Part shown: in pieces, positions 18,672 to 27,596 of the stretch | Layout: each line of letters starts with the position of its first letter | How positions within the stretch are numbered: the first letter of the stretch is position 1 | NCBI GenBank assembly: GCA_963677165.2 | Contig: CAXXSX010000002.1 | Span: forward strand, 5,456,001-5,520,000 | DNA: 64,000 bases | From: JAFGXT01 sp963677165 | Lineage (GTDB): Bacteria; Verrucomicrobiota; Lentisphaeria; Victivallales; SZUA-371 | Direction: 5' to 3' | Translations under genes and position numbers: made by a program | The notes under the pieces: model-generated | Told to the model about the DNA's origin: nothing | What the model saw: the letters and a program-made list of their open reading frames with translations, nothing else | The model's database searches: none

Positions 18672-19885
18672 TATTTCTTTTCCTCGGCAGGTTTCACAAA
18701 TACTCCAACAGTAATGGGATTTTCCGCCTGAAGCATACTGCCTCCGGTGGCAATCGGCCGCGAACGGCTGATATTAACCGTAAGCAGTTCATCACGGAAT
18801 TCCGGCAGAATACAGTTCAATGCCCCTATCTTTTCCAGCATCACCGCGGTAACAACCATACGTCCGCCCGGAGCCAGCAATTTAAAACTTTTTTCGATCA
18901 GGTCGGGAGTACCGCCGCCGATAAATATCCGGTTCGGACGCGGCAGCTTATCCAGCAGATCGGCAGCATTATCTTCATAAGAAGTTATATTCTCAATCCG
19001 TTCACGGTCTATGTTTATCTTCAACTGTTCAAACCGTTCAGAATCCTTTTCCACCGAATGAACCTGCAAATCAGGACACAGCCCGGCCGCCTCCAGGCCC
19101 ACCGAACCACTTCCCGCTCCCAGGTCCCACATAATACCCGGAGCCGGACGCAGTTTAGACAGCACAATGGCCCGTACCTCTGGATGGGTTATCATATTGT
19201 TATAATGATGATAATGATCATCCGAGAGCCCCAACGGGAAGTCAGGCACAGCACATTCGGGGTCCGGCAGCAAAGCCAATACCGACAGCGAGGCGTAAGC
19301 ATCTTCTTCCGCCGCGAGTTCTTCAAGCGTGCCGGTAATTACTTCCTCGTCGGGAAGTCCCAGATTACATCCCACGGCAGCGCGGCGATGCCGCGCCTCG
19401 GGAAAGACATAGATCAGCTCTTCCGCAAGTTTCCCGGCATGGCGGATTGAATCACCATAGATCGCCGCCAGCGGACACCGCAGCAATTCACGCCAGGGCA
19501 AATCCTTACGGGCATGCAACGAACAAAGTTTTGCGTTAACCCAGGGCTGTCCCAACCGGGCGAACAACATCTGAAAGGCAGTAGGTGCCGGAATAATGCA
19601 CAGCTGCTCCGGTGATAGTTTCTTACTCAAGGTACCACCGATTCCGCAGTAAAGCGGATCGCCGGTCGTCAAAAACACAACCTTTTTATCTTTATATTTC
19701 TTAAGCAATTCCGGCAGCGAAGCAATCGTGTCGGCATTCATCGGCACTCTTTCCGCGCTTTCAGGCACCGGAATATCCGCCCGCAAATTCTTTGACGCAA
19801 CCACAACATCAGCTTCTTCCAGAGCCTCGCGCCCCGCCTGCATCATATTGGTACCGTTAAATCCTATAACGTGTATTTTATTCAT
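18671..19885 (-). CDS. cbiET: Cobalt-precorrin-7 C5-methyltransferase / cobalt-precorrin-6B C15-methyltransferase (CbiE-CbiT fusion)
   Basis: A 404-residue protein. Residues 1 to about 200 form a CbiE tetrapyrrole methylase (L-T-T-G-D-P-L-Y-C-G-I-G). The remaining part is a CbiT Rossmann methyltransferase with the SAM-binding loop D-L-G-A-G-S-G-S-V-G and later I-F-I-G-G-G-T. It methylates C5 and C15 and decarboxylates the acetate side chain at C12. CbiE-CbiT fusions are widespread (CobL is the aerobic equivalent). It overlaps cbiD by four bases. Confidence 0.93.
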   Translation of the reverse strand: MNKIHVIGFNGTNMMQAGREALEEADVVVASKNLRADIPVPESAERVPMNADTIASLPELLKKYKDKKVVFLTTGDPLYCGIGGTLSKKLSPEQLCIIPAPTAFQMLFARLGQPWVNAKLCSLHARKDLPWRELLRCPLAAIYGDSIRHAGKLAEELIYVFPEARHRRAAVGCNLGLPDEEVITGTLEELAAEEDAYASLSVLALLPDPECAVPDFPLGLSDDHYHHYNNMITHPEVRAIVLSKLRPAPGIMWDLGAGSGSVGLEAAGLCPDLQVHSVEKDSERFEQLKINIDRERIENITSYEDNAADLLDKLPRPNRIFIGGGTPDLIEKSFKLLAPGGRMVVTAVMLEKIGALNCILPEFRDELLTVNISRSRPIATGGSMLQAENPITVGVFVKPAEEKK

Positions 19886-20937
19886 ATTATCCTCCTTCCA
19901 CTATTATCATATAGTACAAGCTCAACAGCGGTTTTTCCACCCCACTGCTGCAGGCACTCTTTTGCATTAGTGAAAGTTATTTCAAGAATACGTTTGTATG
20001 TTTCAGTATCCACCGCGTTGGCAAGTTCCCCCATTGTATTCATGGTTTCAAGCGAGATACCCGGCAAATCCAATCCCCAGTCCCGGAGTCTCGGCAGATT
20101 CATTTTACTGTTATGCGCATGGGTGTTCTTTTCGCCACAGGAATACTTAAAAAGTTTTCCCGGCATGCATCCCACAATCAGTCGTTTCAATCCGACTTTT
20201 TTCGCCGAAACTACAGCAACATGAATAAAGTCGGCTATCGGAATCACGGCTACCTCCGGCAAAAACGAAAAATCCCGTTTTACCGCGTCCGCACTGCGGC
20301 TGCCGGTAACAACCGCGGCGGTATCCATTCCGGAAGCCGTACACGATTTAAGCTGTAAAGTAATTGTCGCGGCATACGCCGCATTCGAGTACGGACGCAC
20401 TATTCCGGTCTGCCCCAGAATCGAGATACCACCGACAATTCCCAGTGTCGGGTTCATCGTCTTTTCCGCAACCGCTTCGCCGCCGGGGACCGATATGGTC
20501 AGAAGCTGCCGTCCACGGCATCCGGCGGCAGATAAGTTTTCTGCCAGCATACGACGCGGCACCGGATTGATTGCCGTTTTCCCGACCGGCACCGCTAGGC
20601 CGGGACGCGTCACGCGTCCCACTCCTTCTCCGGCACGGATAATCAACTCAAGATCACTAAAAGTTTCGATATAATCGGCGGAATCGGCTTCACCGTCAAA
20701 AGGAATTATTTCAACACAGATTTCGCATCCGGTCGTCACATCGGGATCGTCGCCGCCGTCTTTAATCACCGCCGCGCCGTTGTCCCATAAACGTACAACC
20801 GGAATATCCAGCGTTTTGCCTTTGGGCAGGATCAGGGCAACCGGAGCAGTACTGCGGGTAAATGCCGCAACAGCGGCCGCGGCAGCGGCACTGCCGGTGG
20901 TATAGCCGTTACGTAATTTTGCGGCCTTTCCGGTCAT
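19882..20937 (-). CDS. cbiD: Cobalt-precorrin-5B C1-methyltransferase
   Basis: A 351-residue protein with the CbiD signature L-R-N-G-Y-T-T-G-S-A-A-A at residues 8-19 and later T-G-S-R-S-A-D. CbiD is diagnostic of the anaerobic pathway and methylates C1. It overlaps both neighbours by about four bases, showing tight translational coupling. An Ala-rich stretch near the start reflects the high-GC codon use of this part of the operon. Confidence 0.95.
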   Translation of the reverse strand: MTGKAAKLRNGYTTGSAAAAAAVAAFTRSTAPVALILPKGKTLDIPVVRLWDNGAAVIKDGGDDPDVTTGCEICVEIIPFDGEADSADYIETFSDLELIIRAGEGVGRVTRPGLAVPVGKTAINPVPRRMLAENLSAAGCRGRQLLTISVPGGEAVAEKTMNPTLGIVGGISILGQTGIVRPYSNAAYAATITLQLKSCTASGMDTAAVVTGSRSADAVKRDFSFLPEVAVIPIADFIHVAVVSAKKVGLKRLIVGCMPGKLFKYSCGEKNTHAHNSKMNLPRLRDWGLDLPGISLETMNTMGELANAVDTETYKRILEITFTNAKECLQQWGGKTAVELVLYDNSGRRII

Positions 20938-21596
20938 CCCAGTACGTTCTCCATAATGCCGTGCAGCGTGGCGACCGCAAGCGGACTTCCTCCACGTCTG
21001 CCGTTCATTCTAATCCATGGCACATCCACTTCATCAAGCAGTTTTTTCGATTCCACCACATTCACAAAGCCCACCGGCATAGCAATAATCAGCGCCGGAC
21101 AAATGTTTTCTTCAACATAAAGTCGTACGACTCCCGCCAGCGCCAGCGGCGCATTGCCGCAAAGAAAAATGGCGTTATTAAAATAATCTTTATGCAATGT
21201 CACGGCGGCAAGAGCACGGGTAATATTATGCTCTTTGGCATATGCCGCAACATCAGGATCAGCCACCGGACACAGGATTGATTCACGAGTATAGTCCGGA
21301 TTGAATTTACACAATTTCGGCACCGATATGCCCGAACGAATCATGTTGGAATCGCTGTAAAGCTGCCGTCCGGCTTTCATCGCGGCAATTCCGGCCTCAA
21401 CCGGATTGCCGGAAAACTCCAGCAATCCGCCAACAGAAAAATCAGCCGTAGTATGAATCAGCCGCCTGACCACGCGCCACTCGACATCGGAATATCCAGC
21501 ACGTACTTCTGCCGAGGCTTCCTCATCGATCCGGCGAAAACTTTCCTGTTCGATACCACGTCCACTCTTGTCCCATGTAATTGTCGAAAAATCCAT
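20934..21596 (-). CDS. cbiC: Cobalt-precorrin-8 methylmutase
   Basis: A 220-residue precorrin-8X methylmutase. The catalytic His lies in R-L-I-H-T-T-A-D near residue 48. Other family motifs are S-D-S-N-M-I-R-S-G-I and G-N-A-P-L-A-L. It moves the C11 methyl group to C12 to give (cobalt-)hydrogenobyrinate. Only two bases separate it from the upstream adenosyltransferase gene. Confidence 0.95.
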   Translation of the reverse strand: MDFSTITWDKSGRGIEQESFRRIDEEASAEVRAGYSDVEWRVVRRLIHTTADFSVGGLLEFSGNPVEAGIAAMKAGRQLYSDSNMIRSGISVPKLCKFNPDYTRESILCPVADPDVAAYAKEHNITRALAAVTLHKDYFNNAIFLCGNAPLALAGVVRLYVEENICPALIIAMPVGFVNVVESKKLLDEVDVPWIRMNGRRGGSPLAVATLHGIMENVLG

Positions 21597-21598
21597 AA

Positions 21599-22129
21599 TC
21601 AGTAGTCCAGTCCTTTTCGGGCTTGAATTCCTTTTTGATAGGGATGACGAATCATTTTTACTTCTGAAACCAGATCGGAAACATCCAGAAGCTCGGACGG
21701 AGAATAACGTCCGGTAATAATCACGTTCAAACCAGCTCGACGCTGTTTCAGCGCTTCCGCGACTTCCGCAGCATCAATATATTTTTGCGACACTGCAATA
21801 TTCAATTCGTCCAGTACCAGCAACTGCCCGTCGAATTCCTTGAGCATCTGCTTTGCCCTCTTCCATCCTTCCTGTGCGGCTCCGGCATGATCTCCGGGTT
21901 TATAAGTAAGACCTAGTCCACATTCCGCAAACACCATGTTCGGGAAATGAGTAGTAAAAAAATTGCGTTCCCCGGTTGCCCGGTCACTCTTTACAAACTG
22001 CAGTACAGCCACATTCCAGCCCCAGCCGAGAGCACGGATCACCGTCCCCAGCGCACTACTGGTCTTGCCCTTACCATCACCGGTAAGGTTGTAAATCAGT
22101 CCTGAATCCTTGCTGTTTTCATCAAGCAT
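21599..22129 (-). CDS. cobO: Cob(I)alamin/cobyrinate adenosyltransferase (CobO/BtuR type)
   Basis: A 176-residue ATP:corrinoid adenosyltransferase with P-loop G-D-G-K-G-K-T-S-S-A near residue 20 and L-V-L-D-E-L-N. It attaches the adenosyl upper ligand to Co(I) corrinoids. The reaction needs a reductant, and the flavodoxin domain fused to CbiK in the same operon is a possible electron source (inference). Its start overlaps the stop of the upstream fusion gene by one base. Confidence 0.93.
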   Translation of the reverse strand: MLDENSKDSGLIYNLTGDGKGKTSSALGTVIRALGWGWNVAVLQFVKSDRATGERNFFTTHFPNMVFAECGLGLTYKPGDHAGAAQEGWKRAKQMLKEFDGQLLVLDELNIAVSQKYIDAAEVAEALKQRRAGLNVIITGRYSPSELLDVSDLVSEVKMIRHPYQKGIQARKGLDY

Positions 22130-24636
22130 TATCGTAGTCCCATCCGTTTGTAAATCTGTTTCATATTCACCCGACTGCGTACGTGTTCCGCCAGAAAATT
22201 GAGCGCGTTTTCAATCCCGTATTCGGTCAAGGTATTTTTCAGTTCCCAGCCTTTATTTTTTCTCACTTCATTGAGAAAATCGCGGCGAAATTGATCGTCA
22301 TCAAACACACCGTGCAGGTATGTGGCAAAAATCCGTCCCTGTTCAAATCCAATTACATTCCCCTGGTCATCACGCATCACCTCACAGTCATTTCCAGTTG
22401 CGTAACTTTCACCATGATGAATTTCATAGCCGCTCAGAAACGTACCATCACCACGGCGTACCTGATTGCGTCGCAAAGTTTTGTCTTTACGCATAATGGT
22501 CTCAAACGGCAGCATGCAAAGTCCGGTAGCTTCCTGATTCGATGATTCGATGCCTTCGGGATCAAGCAGCCGTTGCCCCAAAATCTGGAGACCGCCGCAA
22601 ATACCGGCAATACGCGCATTCGAACTTTTTATACGATCGAACAACCCGCTAGAACGCAGTTTTGCGATGTCCGCCACCACACTTTTACTGCCAGGCAAGA
22701 TAATCAGGTCCGGTTCTCCAAGTTCTTGTCCCGAACTGACGGTCCGCACCTTTACGTCGCTCTCAATCTCAAGCGGTGCGAAATCGGTAAAATTGGCAAT
22801 ATGATCAAGGTAAATCAGCGCAACATCAAGCGTCTGACTGTCTCGGACCACTTCGCGGGTAAACCCAAAACTCACGGAATCCTCCTCCGGGAGCCCCAGG
22901 TCATGCTGATAATCAATCACGCCTACAACCGGTTTGCCGGTCATGTTCACCACATAGTCATGAGCGTCCGCCAGCAGCGACGAATCCCCCCTAAATTTAT
23001 TTACCAGAAAACCGTAAAGCAGTTCACGTTCCCACGGCTCCAGCGTGGCATAAGTACCGATAAAAGAGGCGTACACACCGCCGCGATCGATATCTCCCGC
23101 CAGCAGTACCGGACTCTGCGCGTACTGCGCCATCCGCATATTCACGATGTCACTGGACTTAAGATTCACTTCGCCGGGACTGCCCGCACCTTCCAGCACA
23201 ATACACTCGAATTCGCCGGACAACGAATCATAGGCGGCAGTCACCTCGTGCCAAAGCTCTTTTTTGCGACTGAAATATTCCTTCACGTTGTAGTGTCCAG
23301 TCGGCTTGCCGTGCAGTACCAACTGGCTGCCGGTGTCGCTGTTGGGTTTCAGCAGGATCGGATTCATTCTGGCATCGGGATCAAGACGACAGGCTTCCGC
23401 CTGCACCGCCTGAGCACGGCCAATCTCGCAGCCGTCCGGCGTAACATAGGAATTCAGTGCCATATTCTGAGACTTGAACGGAGCGACCGCATAACCATCC
23501 TGCAGCATAATCCGGCAAAATGCGGCAGTCAATACACTTTTTCCGGCATTGGAGCAAGTTCCCTGCAACATCAGCGCGGGACGTTTGCGTTTTTGAGCAA
23601 ACGCCGGAACCTGCGGACACAGTATCTGTCGCAATGCTTCAAGCAGTTGAATATTTTCATCTTTTGTACGTACCGCAATTCTTATAAAATGTTCGTTGAG
23701 CCCCGGATAATTCGAACAGTCGCGTACAGCAATACGATATTTAAGCAGTTCTTTTGATAAAAGTTTGTCGGACTTCACCAACAAATAGTCGGCCTCGGAG
23801 GGATAAACTTTCAGTCCCAATTTCTGCAAAGCGCTCACCAGGTCTTCACGTATTTTTCTGGTTTCTCCGGACCGGTTATCACGCTTCAATAGAAACTCCC
23901 CTGCCCTGGCGGCAATCGTTCCAACCGACCATGGGTCCTGCAGTTCCAGCATATCCGAAATGATCTGTGCAGAAGCAACAGCATAACCAAGACGAATTCC
24001 CGCTATCGCATAATACTTGGTCATTGACCGCAGAATAACGAGGTTATCCAGCAGCGGCATGCTCAACATGGTATGTCCGCAAAAATCAGCAAACGCCTCG
24101 TCAATCACAAACACCACCTCAGGATGTGCGGCAACCAATTTATGCAGTTCATCAACCGAAGTATAAGTACCAACCGGATTGCAAGGGTTGCCAATAAACA
24201 CCAGGTCGCCAGGCATAATATCGTTTTTCAACGCATCAAGGTCAAGCTTAAAGTCATCTTCTTCTTTCACCGGAAACATAACTGTTTCCAACTCAGCCTT
24301 ACGGCAGCTTTCGGCATATTCCAGATACCCCGGCGTTACAATCAAAGCACGTTTACAATTGATAGCTCGCGGCAACAGGGAAATCAGTTCAGTCGAACCA
24401 TTTCCGAAAAGTATGTTTTCAGACCTTAGCTCCCATTTTTCCGCCGCCAGTTTACGTAGCGTATCCGCATGAGCCTCCGGATACGGAGAAATATCATCCA
24501 ACGTTTTAAAGCACACCTGAAACAGTCCTTCGGGAATCCCGGCCGGATTCAGATTTACGCTAAAATCAAGCAGTTCCGACTCTGCACATCCAGCTAATTC
24601 CGCCAGTCTTTTACTGTTTCCACCATGCTCAATCAT
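22129..24636 (-). CDS. Fusion of threonine-phosphate decarboxylase (CobD) and cobyric acid synthase (CbiP)
   Basis: An 835-residue protein. The ATG at 24636 was chosen because it overlaps the upstream stop as ATGA and has GGAG nine bases before it. Residues 1 to about 350 are a fold-type I PLP enzyme starting H-G-G-N, with the PLP Lys in S-M-T-K-Y-Y-A and R-L-G-Y; in Salmonella this activity (CobD) makes aminopropanol phosphate. From about 365 a CbiP domain begins (M-L-Q-G-T-C-S-N-A-G-K-S P-loop) and ends with a class I amidotransferase (Cys in G-I-C-G-G-L-Q-I-L-G). CbiP amidates positions b, d, e and g. No threonine kinase (PduX) is seen in the window. Confidence 0.93.
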   Translation of the reverse strand: MIEHGGNSKRLAELAGCAESELLDFSVNLNPAGIPEGLFQVCFKTLDDISPYPEAHADTLRKLAAEKWELRSENILFGNGSTELISLLPRAINCKRALIVTPGYLEYAESCRKAELETVMFPVKEEDDFKLDLDALKNDIMPGDLVFIGNPCNPVGTYTSVDELHKLVAAHPEVVFVIDEAFADFCGHTMLSMPLLDNLVILRSMTKYYAIAGIRLGYAVASAQIISDMLELQDPWSVGTIAARAGEFLLKRDNRSGETRKIREDLVSALQKLGLKVYPSEADYLLVKSDKLLSKELLKYRIAVRDCSNYPGLNEHFIRIAVRTKDENIQLLEALRQILCPQVPAFAQKRKRPALMLQGTCSNAGKSVLTAAFCRIMLQDGYAVAPFKSQNMALNSYVTPDGCEIGRAQAVQAEACRLDPDARMNPILLKPNSDTGSQLVLHGKPTGHYNVKEYFSRKKELWHEVTAAYDSLSGEFECIVLEGAGSPGEVNLKSSDIVNMRMAQYAQSPVLLAGDIDRGGVYASFIGTYATLEPWERELLYGFLVNKFRGDSSLLADAHDYVVNMTGKPVVGVIDYQHDLGLPEEDSVSFGFTREVVRDSQTLDVALIYLDHIANFTDFAPLEIESDVKVRTVSSGQELGEPDLIILPGSKSVVADIAKLRSSGLFDRIKSSNARIAGICGGLQILGQRLLDPEGIESSNQEATGLCMLPFETIMRKDKTLRRNQVRRGDGTFLSGYEIHHGESYATGNDCEVMRDDQGNVIGFEQGRIFATYLHGVFDDDQFRRDFLNEVRKNKGWELKNTLTEYGIENALNFLAEHVRSRVNMKQIYKRMGLR

Positions 24637-25631
24637 ATCATCACACTCCATAAAATCATAATCGCCACAAAAATCAGCAGCAGACGCGTTCCCACACTTA
24701 CCGACGCGATCAGCATTCCGTCATAGCCCGGATAAATTCCCAAAGCAACCGGAATACCTCGTCGGATTAACCGGATAAAAGCATTAAGAATATTCCCCGC
24801 CAATAATGCGGTTAATAGCTGAACGGTTGTAATCTGATGCTGTTTCATCAATTCCGCCGCGGTTCCGGACGCGGCAAGCAGTCCGCCAATTCTAGCTCCA
24901 AATACAGCGATGGCTCCCGGACTCATAAATGACTGCATGCTGTCCGGCAGCGTAAACGTCAGCCAGTTTTTACTCACCGCGCAGGCCGTCCATAAATAAA
25001 ACGGCATCGTCAGCACCAATAAACGCGAAAGGAAAGCCAGACACATTTTTCGGGATTTTCGCATCGTTTCGAGCCACGACAGTGGAACCGCTGAAGTCCT
25101 GTCCATTTCTTCCACCTGATACTTTTTCATAAAAAATCTGGCACAAAGCAGAAAAATACACAGAGCCGTCAGATGAATCATCGAATTTATCGCGAAATAA
25201 ATTACTCCAACCGAACCAATAATGCCAATCACCGGCAGCATAAGATACGATGAAAACATAAACACTGGCGGTACCGAAGTACAAAGTCCGCTCAATATCA
25301 TTTCTCGACGGGTTATCTTCTGCTCCTTATGCGCCTCGACAAGCATCATCGAAGCCACACTGCCCGACGCAAAAGAAGAAATCATGGCATGACCACTAAC
25401 GCCCGGTAACCGTCCGAAACGGATCAAGGGCAAGGCCAGCAGCGAGATACGATGCAGCCAGCAACGGTATTCAAGTATGGAAGTAATGAAGCAGATCGCC
25501 AGGACCAGCACAATTATCCTTGCCAGCGAAAGCATCGTTCCCGGCAGTTTTTCGACAGGCAGACAACTTAACGCTCCAACGGTTGCCGCCAGCGATAGAA
25601 TCATAAGAATTATTTTTCTGCTTTTTTTCAC
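24633..25631 (-). CDS. Polytopic membrane protein of the nucleoside-recognition (Gate) type
   Basis: A 332-residue protein with about eight to nine hydrophobic segments. Two similar halves contain the small-residue motifs S-S-F-A-S-G-S-V-A and G-A-R-I-G-G-L-L-A-A-S-G-T, as in the nucleoside-recognition/Gate family. It lies inside the cobalamin operon, between cbiL and the CobD-CbiP fusion, with an ATGA overlap to the latter. A transport role for cobalt, a corrinoid or a precursor is plausible, because no CbiMNQO cobalt importer is present in the operon. The substrate cannot be told from the sequence. Confidence 0.72.
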   Translation of the reverse strand: MKKSRKIILMILSLAATVGALSCLPVEKLPGTMLSLARIIVLVLAICFITSILEYRCWLHRISLLALPLIRFGRLPGVSGHAMISSFASGSVASMMLVEAHKEQKITRREMILSGLCTSVPPVFMFSSYLMLPVIGIIGSVGVIYFAINSMIHLTALCIFLLCARFFMKKYQVEEMDRTSAVPLSWLETMRKSRKMCLAFLSRLLVLTMPFYLWTACAVSKNWLTFTLPDSMQSFMSPGAIAVFGARIGGLLAASGTAAELMKQHQITTVQLLTALLAGNILNAFIRLIRRGIPVALGIYPGYDGMLIASVSVGTRLLLIFVAIMILWSVMI

Positions 25632-25635
25632 TGAG

Positions 25636-26325
25636 TCATTTATGTTTTACCGCAAGCATGGATAAATACGCTTCCGGCTGCTTTGCTATTTCATCACGGC
25701 CCGATGCCGTAATTTCATTCTCAAGTCCCAGATTCGCGCCATAAATCACAGTCGATTCCTCCGGTACCTGCTCCAGTAATTTATTCCTACTCCGGTAAGT
25801 CTTCAATAAAATAGTTGAAGAGTTCGGCGGAAAATCCGGTTGATCAGCCTCATCATAGCTTGGAACAATACGTAAAACCTGCTTATCCTCCGCCAAAGGA
25901 GTCGTCGTTTTCGCTGCCAGCGCACTCCAGGAATTCACCCCCGGAATAATTTCAACCGACAGTTCCGGCCGTATTTTCAACAAAGCCCGAAGAAGATACG
26001 AACACGTACTGTAAGTCATCGGATCACCAATCGTTACAAAGGCGCATTTCTCACCTTTATCAAGATGCTCCGCAATCACTGCGGCATGTTTGTCAATTCG
26101 CCTGAGCCGTTCATCCCAGTCTCTGGACATAACGAATTCCAATTCACAAAGAGATGCGGAAATATCCGGCAATGACTTGATGATATCCGCAGAAACACTA
26201 CGACTGCTCTGTCGTGACGCGACAGAGAATATTCGGTCAACCTGCTGCAAACAAGTTAAGGCCTTTAATGTAACAAGGCCCGGATCCCCCGGGCCCAGTC
26301 CTATACCATAGAATTTTGCAGTCAT
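25636..26325 (-). CDS. cbiL: Cobalt-sirohydrochlorin / precorrin-2 C20-methyltransferase
   Basis: A 229-residue tetrapyrrole methylase with G-I-G-L-G-P-G-D-P-G-L-V-T-L-K at the start, T-I-G-D-P-M-T-Y-S-T-C, and I-P-G-V-N-S-W. It makes the first methylation after cobalt insertion. It overlaps the cobaltochelatase fusion by four bases, so the first two pathway steps are translated together. Confidence 0.94.
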   Translation of the reverse strand: MTAKFYGIGLGPGDPGLVTLKALTCLQQVDRIFSVASRQSSRSVSADIIKSLPDISASLCELEFVMSRDWDERLRRIDKHAAVIAEHLDKGEKCAFVTIGDPMTYSTCSYLLRALLKIRPELSVEIIPGVNSWSALAAKTTTPLAEDKQVLRIVPSYDEADQPDFPPNSSTILLKTYRSRNKLLEQVPEESTVIYGANLGLENEITASGRDEIAKQPEAYLSMLAVKHK

Positions 26326-27593
26326 GATATCCGATCCGCAAAATAGGCGGCAATTTCAGGAGATTCTCCCAACCCGTGAAGGACACAGGAACATTCATGG
26401 CCCTTAGCTTCAAGCATACTCTTCCATGAATCGTCGTCATCTCCGGCCATGTCATTGATTGCGTGATCTCCGGCAACTAACATGAACGGCACCAGCCAGA
26501 CCCGTTTTGAACTAACCTGTTCTATTACGGAATCAATATCGGGATTGCCTTCCACACAGGCAAGATGAAAATCGGTATCGATTTTCTTCAGCTCCGACGC
26601 CGCCGCCATATATTGAAAGTCGGAACGTCCGTCATTGTTGCCGTGTCCCATAAACAAAACGCATTCACCGGATTTACGTTCCGCCGGAATCGATGCCGTC
26701 ACCTGCTTAAGAAATTCCTGCAATTCAGCAAGACTGCTCAACGGCGGACGACTCACAGTAGTATTCAGCGTGGAAGAAAACGCGGATACATCACGCAGCA
26801 TCTTATGGTACTCCTCGCCGGGGGCAAGAAATCCGGCAACAATATCCACATCGGTAAATTTATCGATCACCAGCTGACGCAGTACGCCCGGCAGCGACGG
26901 CACCGAATAATCGATGCGCTTACGGACAATTCCCGAAGTAAAAGCGCGAAAAAACGGGACTCCCGGATTTTTATCCTTGATCGCCGTTTCGATCGTATCA
27001 TAAGATTTCAAAGCGGACGGAATCGTACTGCCGAACACCGACAAAACAATTGCTTTCTTCGTTTCAGTCTTTCGCACCGGAGCCGATTTCAGCTTTTCCA
27101 CCGCGTTGTAAAAACGTTCCGCCGCTTCATTCAAATCGGATTCATCCGGATGCTTGCAGGCTTCCATAATACGTTCTTCACGCTCAGGCGTCCAGCCATG
27201 AACTCCACCTGCCGGTTTGGCTTTCAAACGCTCGATATATTCATCGGTATATCCGCCCTGGCAGACAAACTTCACCCTGGTTTTACAATTTTCCAGCAAT
27301 CCTTCCGCACGTCCAAGCGCGGTATAGGCAAATTCAGAGTCCGGCCATGCGCCCAGGGTCATGAACAATCCAACATCCTTTTTACGACAGCGTTTCATGA
27401 AAGCACGCATATCACCATCGGGCCAGCCCCGGTACAAACCGAAGCCCAGCGCAATAAAATCAAAATTGTCCGGTTTCGGCGCGTCGGCAGCATTCGCCAG
27501 CACGCAGGAATCGCCAAACTTCGCGGCGATTGCTTCCGCCAGTTTACGGGAATTACCGGTTTCACGGCTGGTATAAACTACAAGTATCTTCAT
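26322..27593 (-). CDS. Flavodoxin-cobaltochelatase fusion (CbiK with N-terminal flavodoxin domain)
   Basis: A 423-residue protein. Residues 1 to about 165 are a flavodoxin-like domain with FMN phosphate loop T-S-R-E-T-G-N-S and later T-L-G-A-W-P-D-S. From about 178 it matches the class II anaerobic cobaltochelatase CbiK, with candidate metal-binding and catalytic histidines in F-M-G-H-G-N-N-D and V-A-G-D-H-A-I-N-D-M. CbiK inserts Co2+ into sirohydrochlorin. It is usually a single domain of about 260 residues, so the flavodoxin is an addition. It may supply electrons for corrinoid cobalt reduction or for the neighbouring radical SAM enzyme; both are inference. The gene lies three bases after btuD. 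Confidence 0.9.
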   Translation of the reverse strand: MKILVVYTSRETGNSRKLAEAIAAKFGDSCVLANAADAPKPDNFDFIALGFGLYRGWPDGDMRAFMKRCRKKDVGLFMTLGAWPDSEFAYTALGRAEGLLENCKTRVKFVCQGGYTDEYIERLKAKPAGGVHGWTPEREERIMEACKHPDESDLNEAAERFYNAVEKLKSAPVRKTETKKAIVLSVFGSTIPSALKSYDTIETAIKDKNPGVPFFRAFTSGIVRKRIDYSVPSLPGVLRQLVIDKFTDVDIVAGFLAPGEEYHKMLRDVSAFSSTLNTTVSRPPLSSLAELQEFLKQVTASIPAERKSGECVLFMGHGNNDGRSDFQYMAAASELKKIDTDFHLACVEGNPDIDSVIEQVSSKRVWLVPFMLVAGDHAINDMAGDDDDSWKSMLEAKGHECSCVLHGLGESPEIAAYFADRIS

Positions 27594-27596
27594 ATG

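Noticed and set aside
22573..23757. A 394-codon plus-strand open frame opposite the CobD-CbiP fusion
   Set aside because: It is antisense to a well-supported gene with conserved catalytic motifs; long mirror frames are expected in this GC-richer, Ala-rich coding region.
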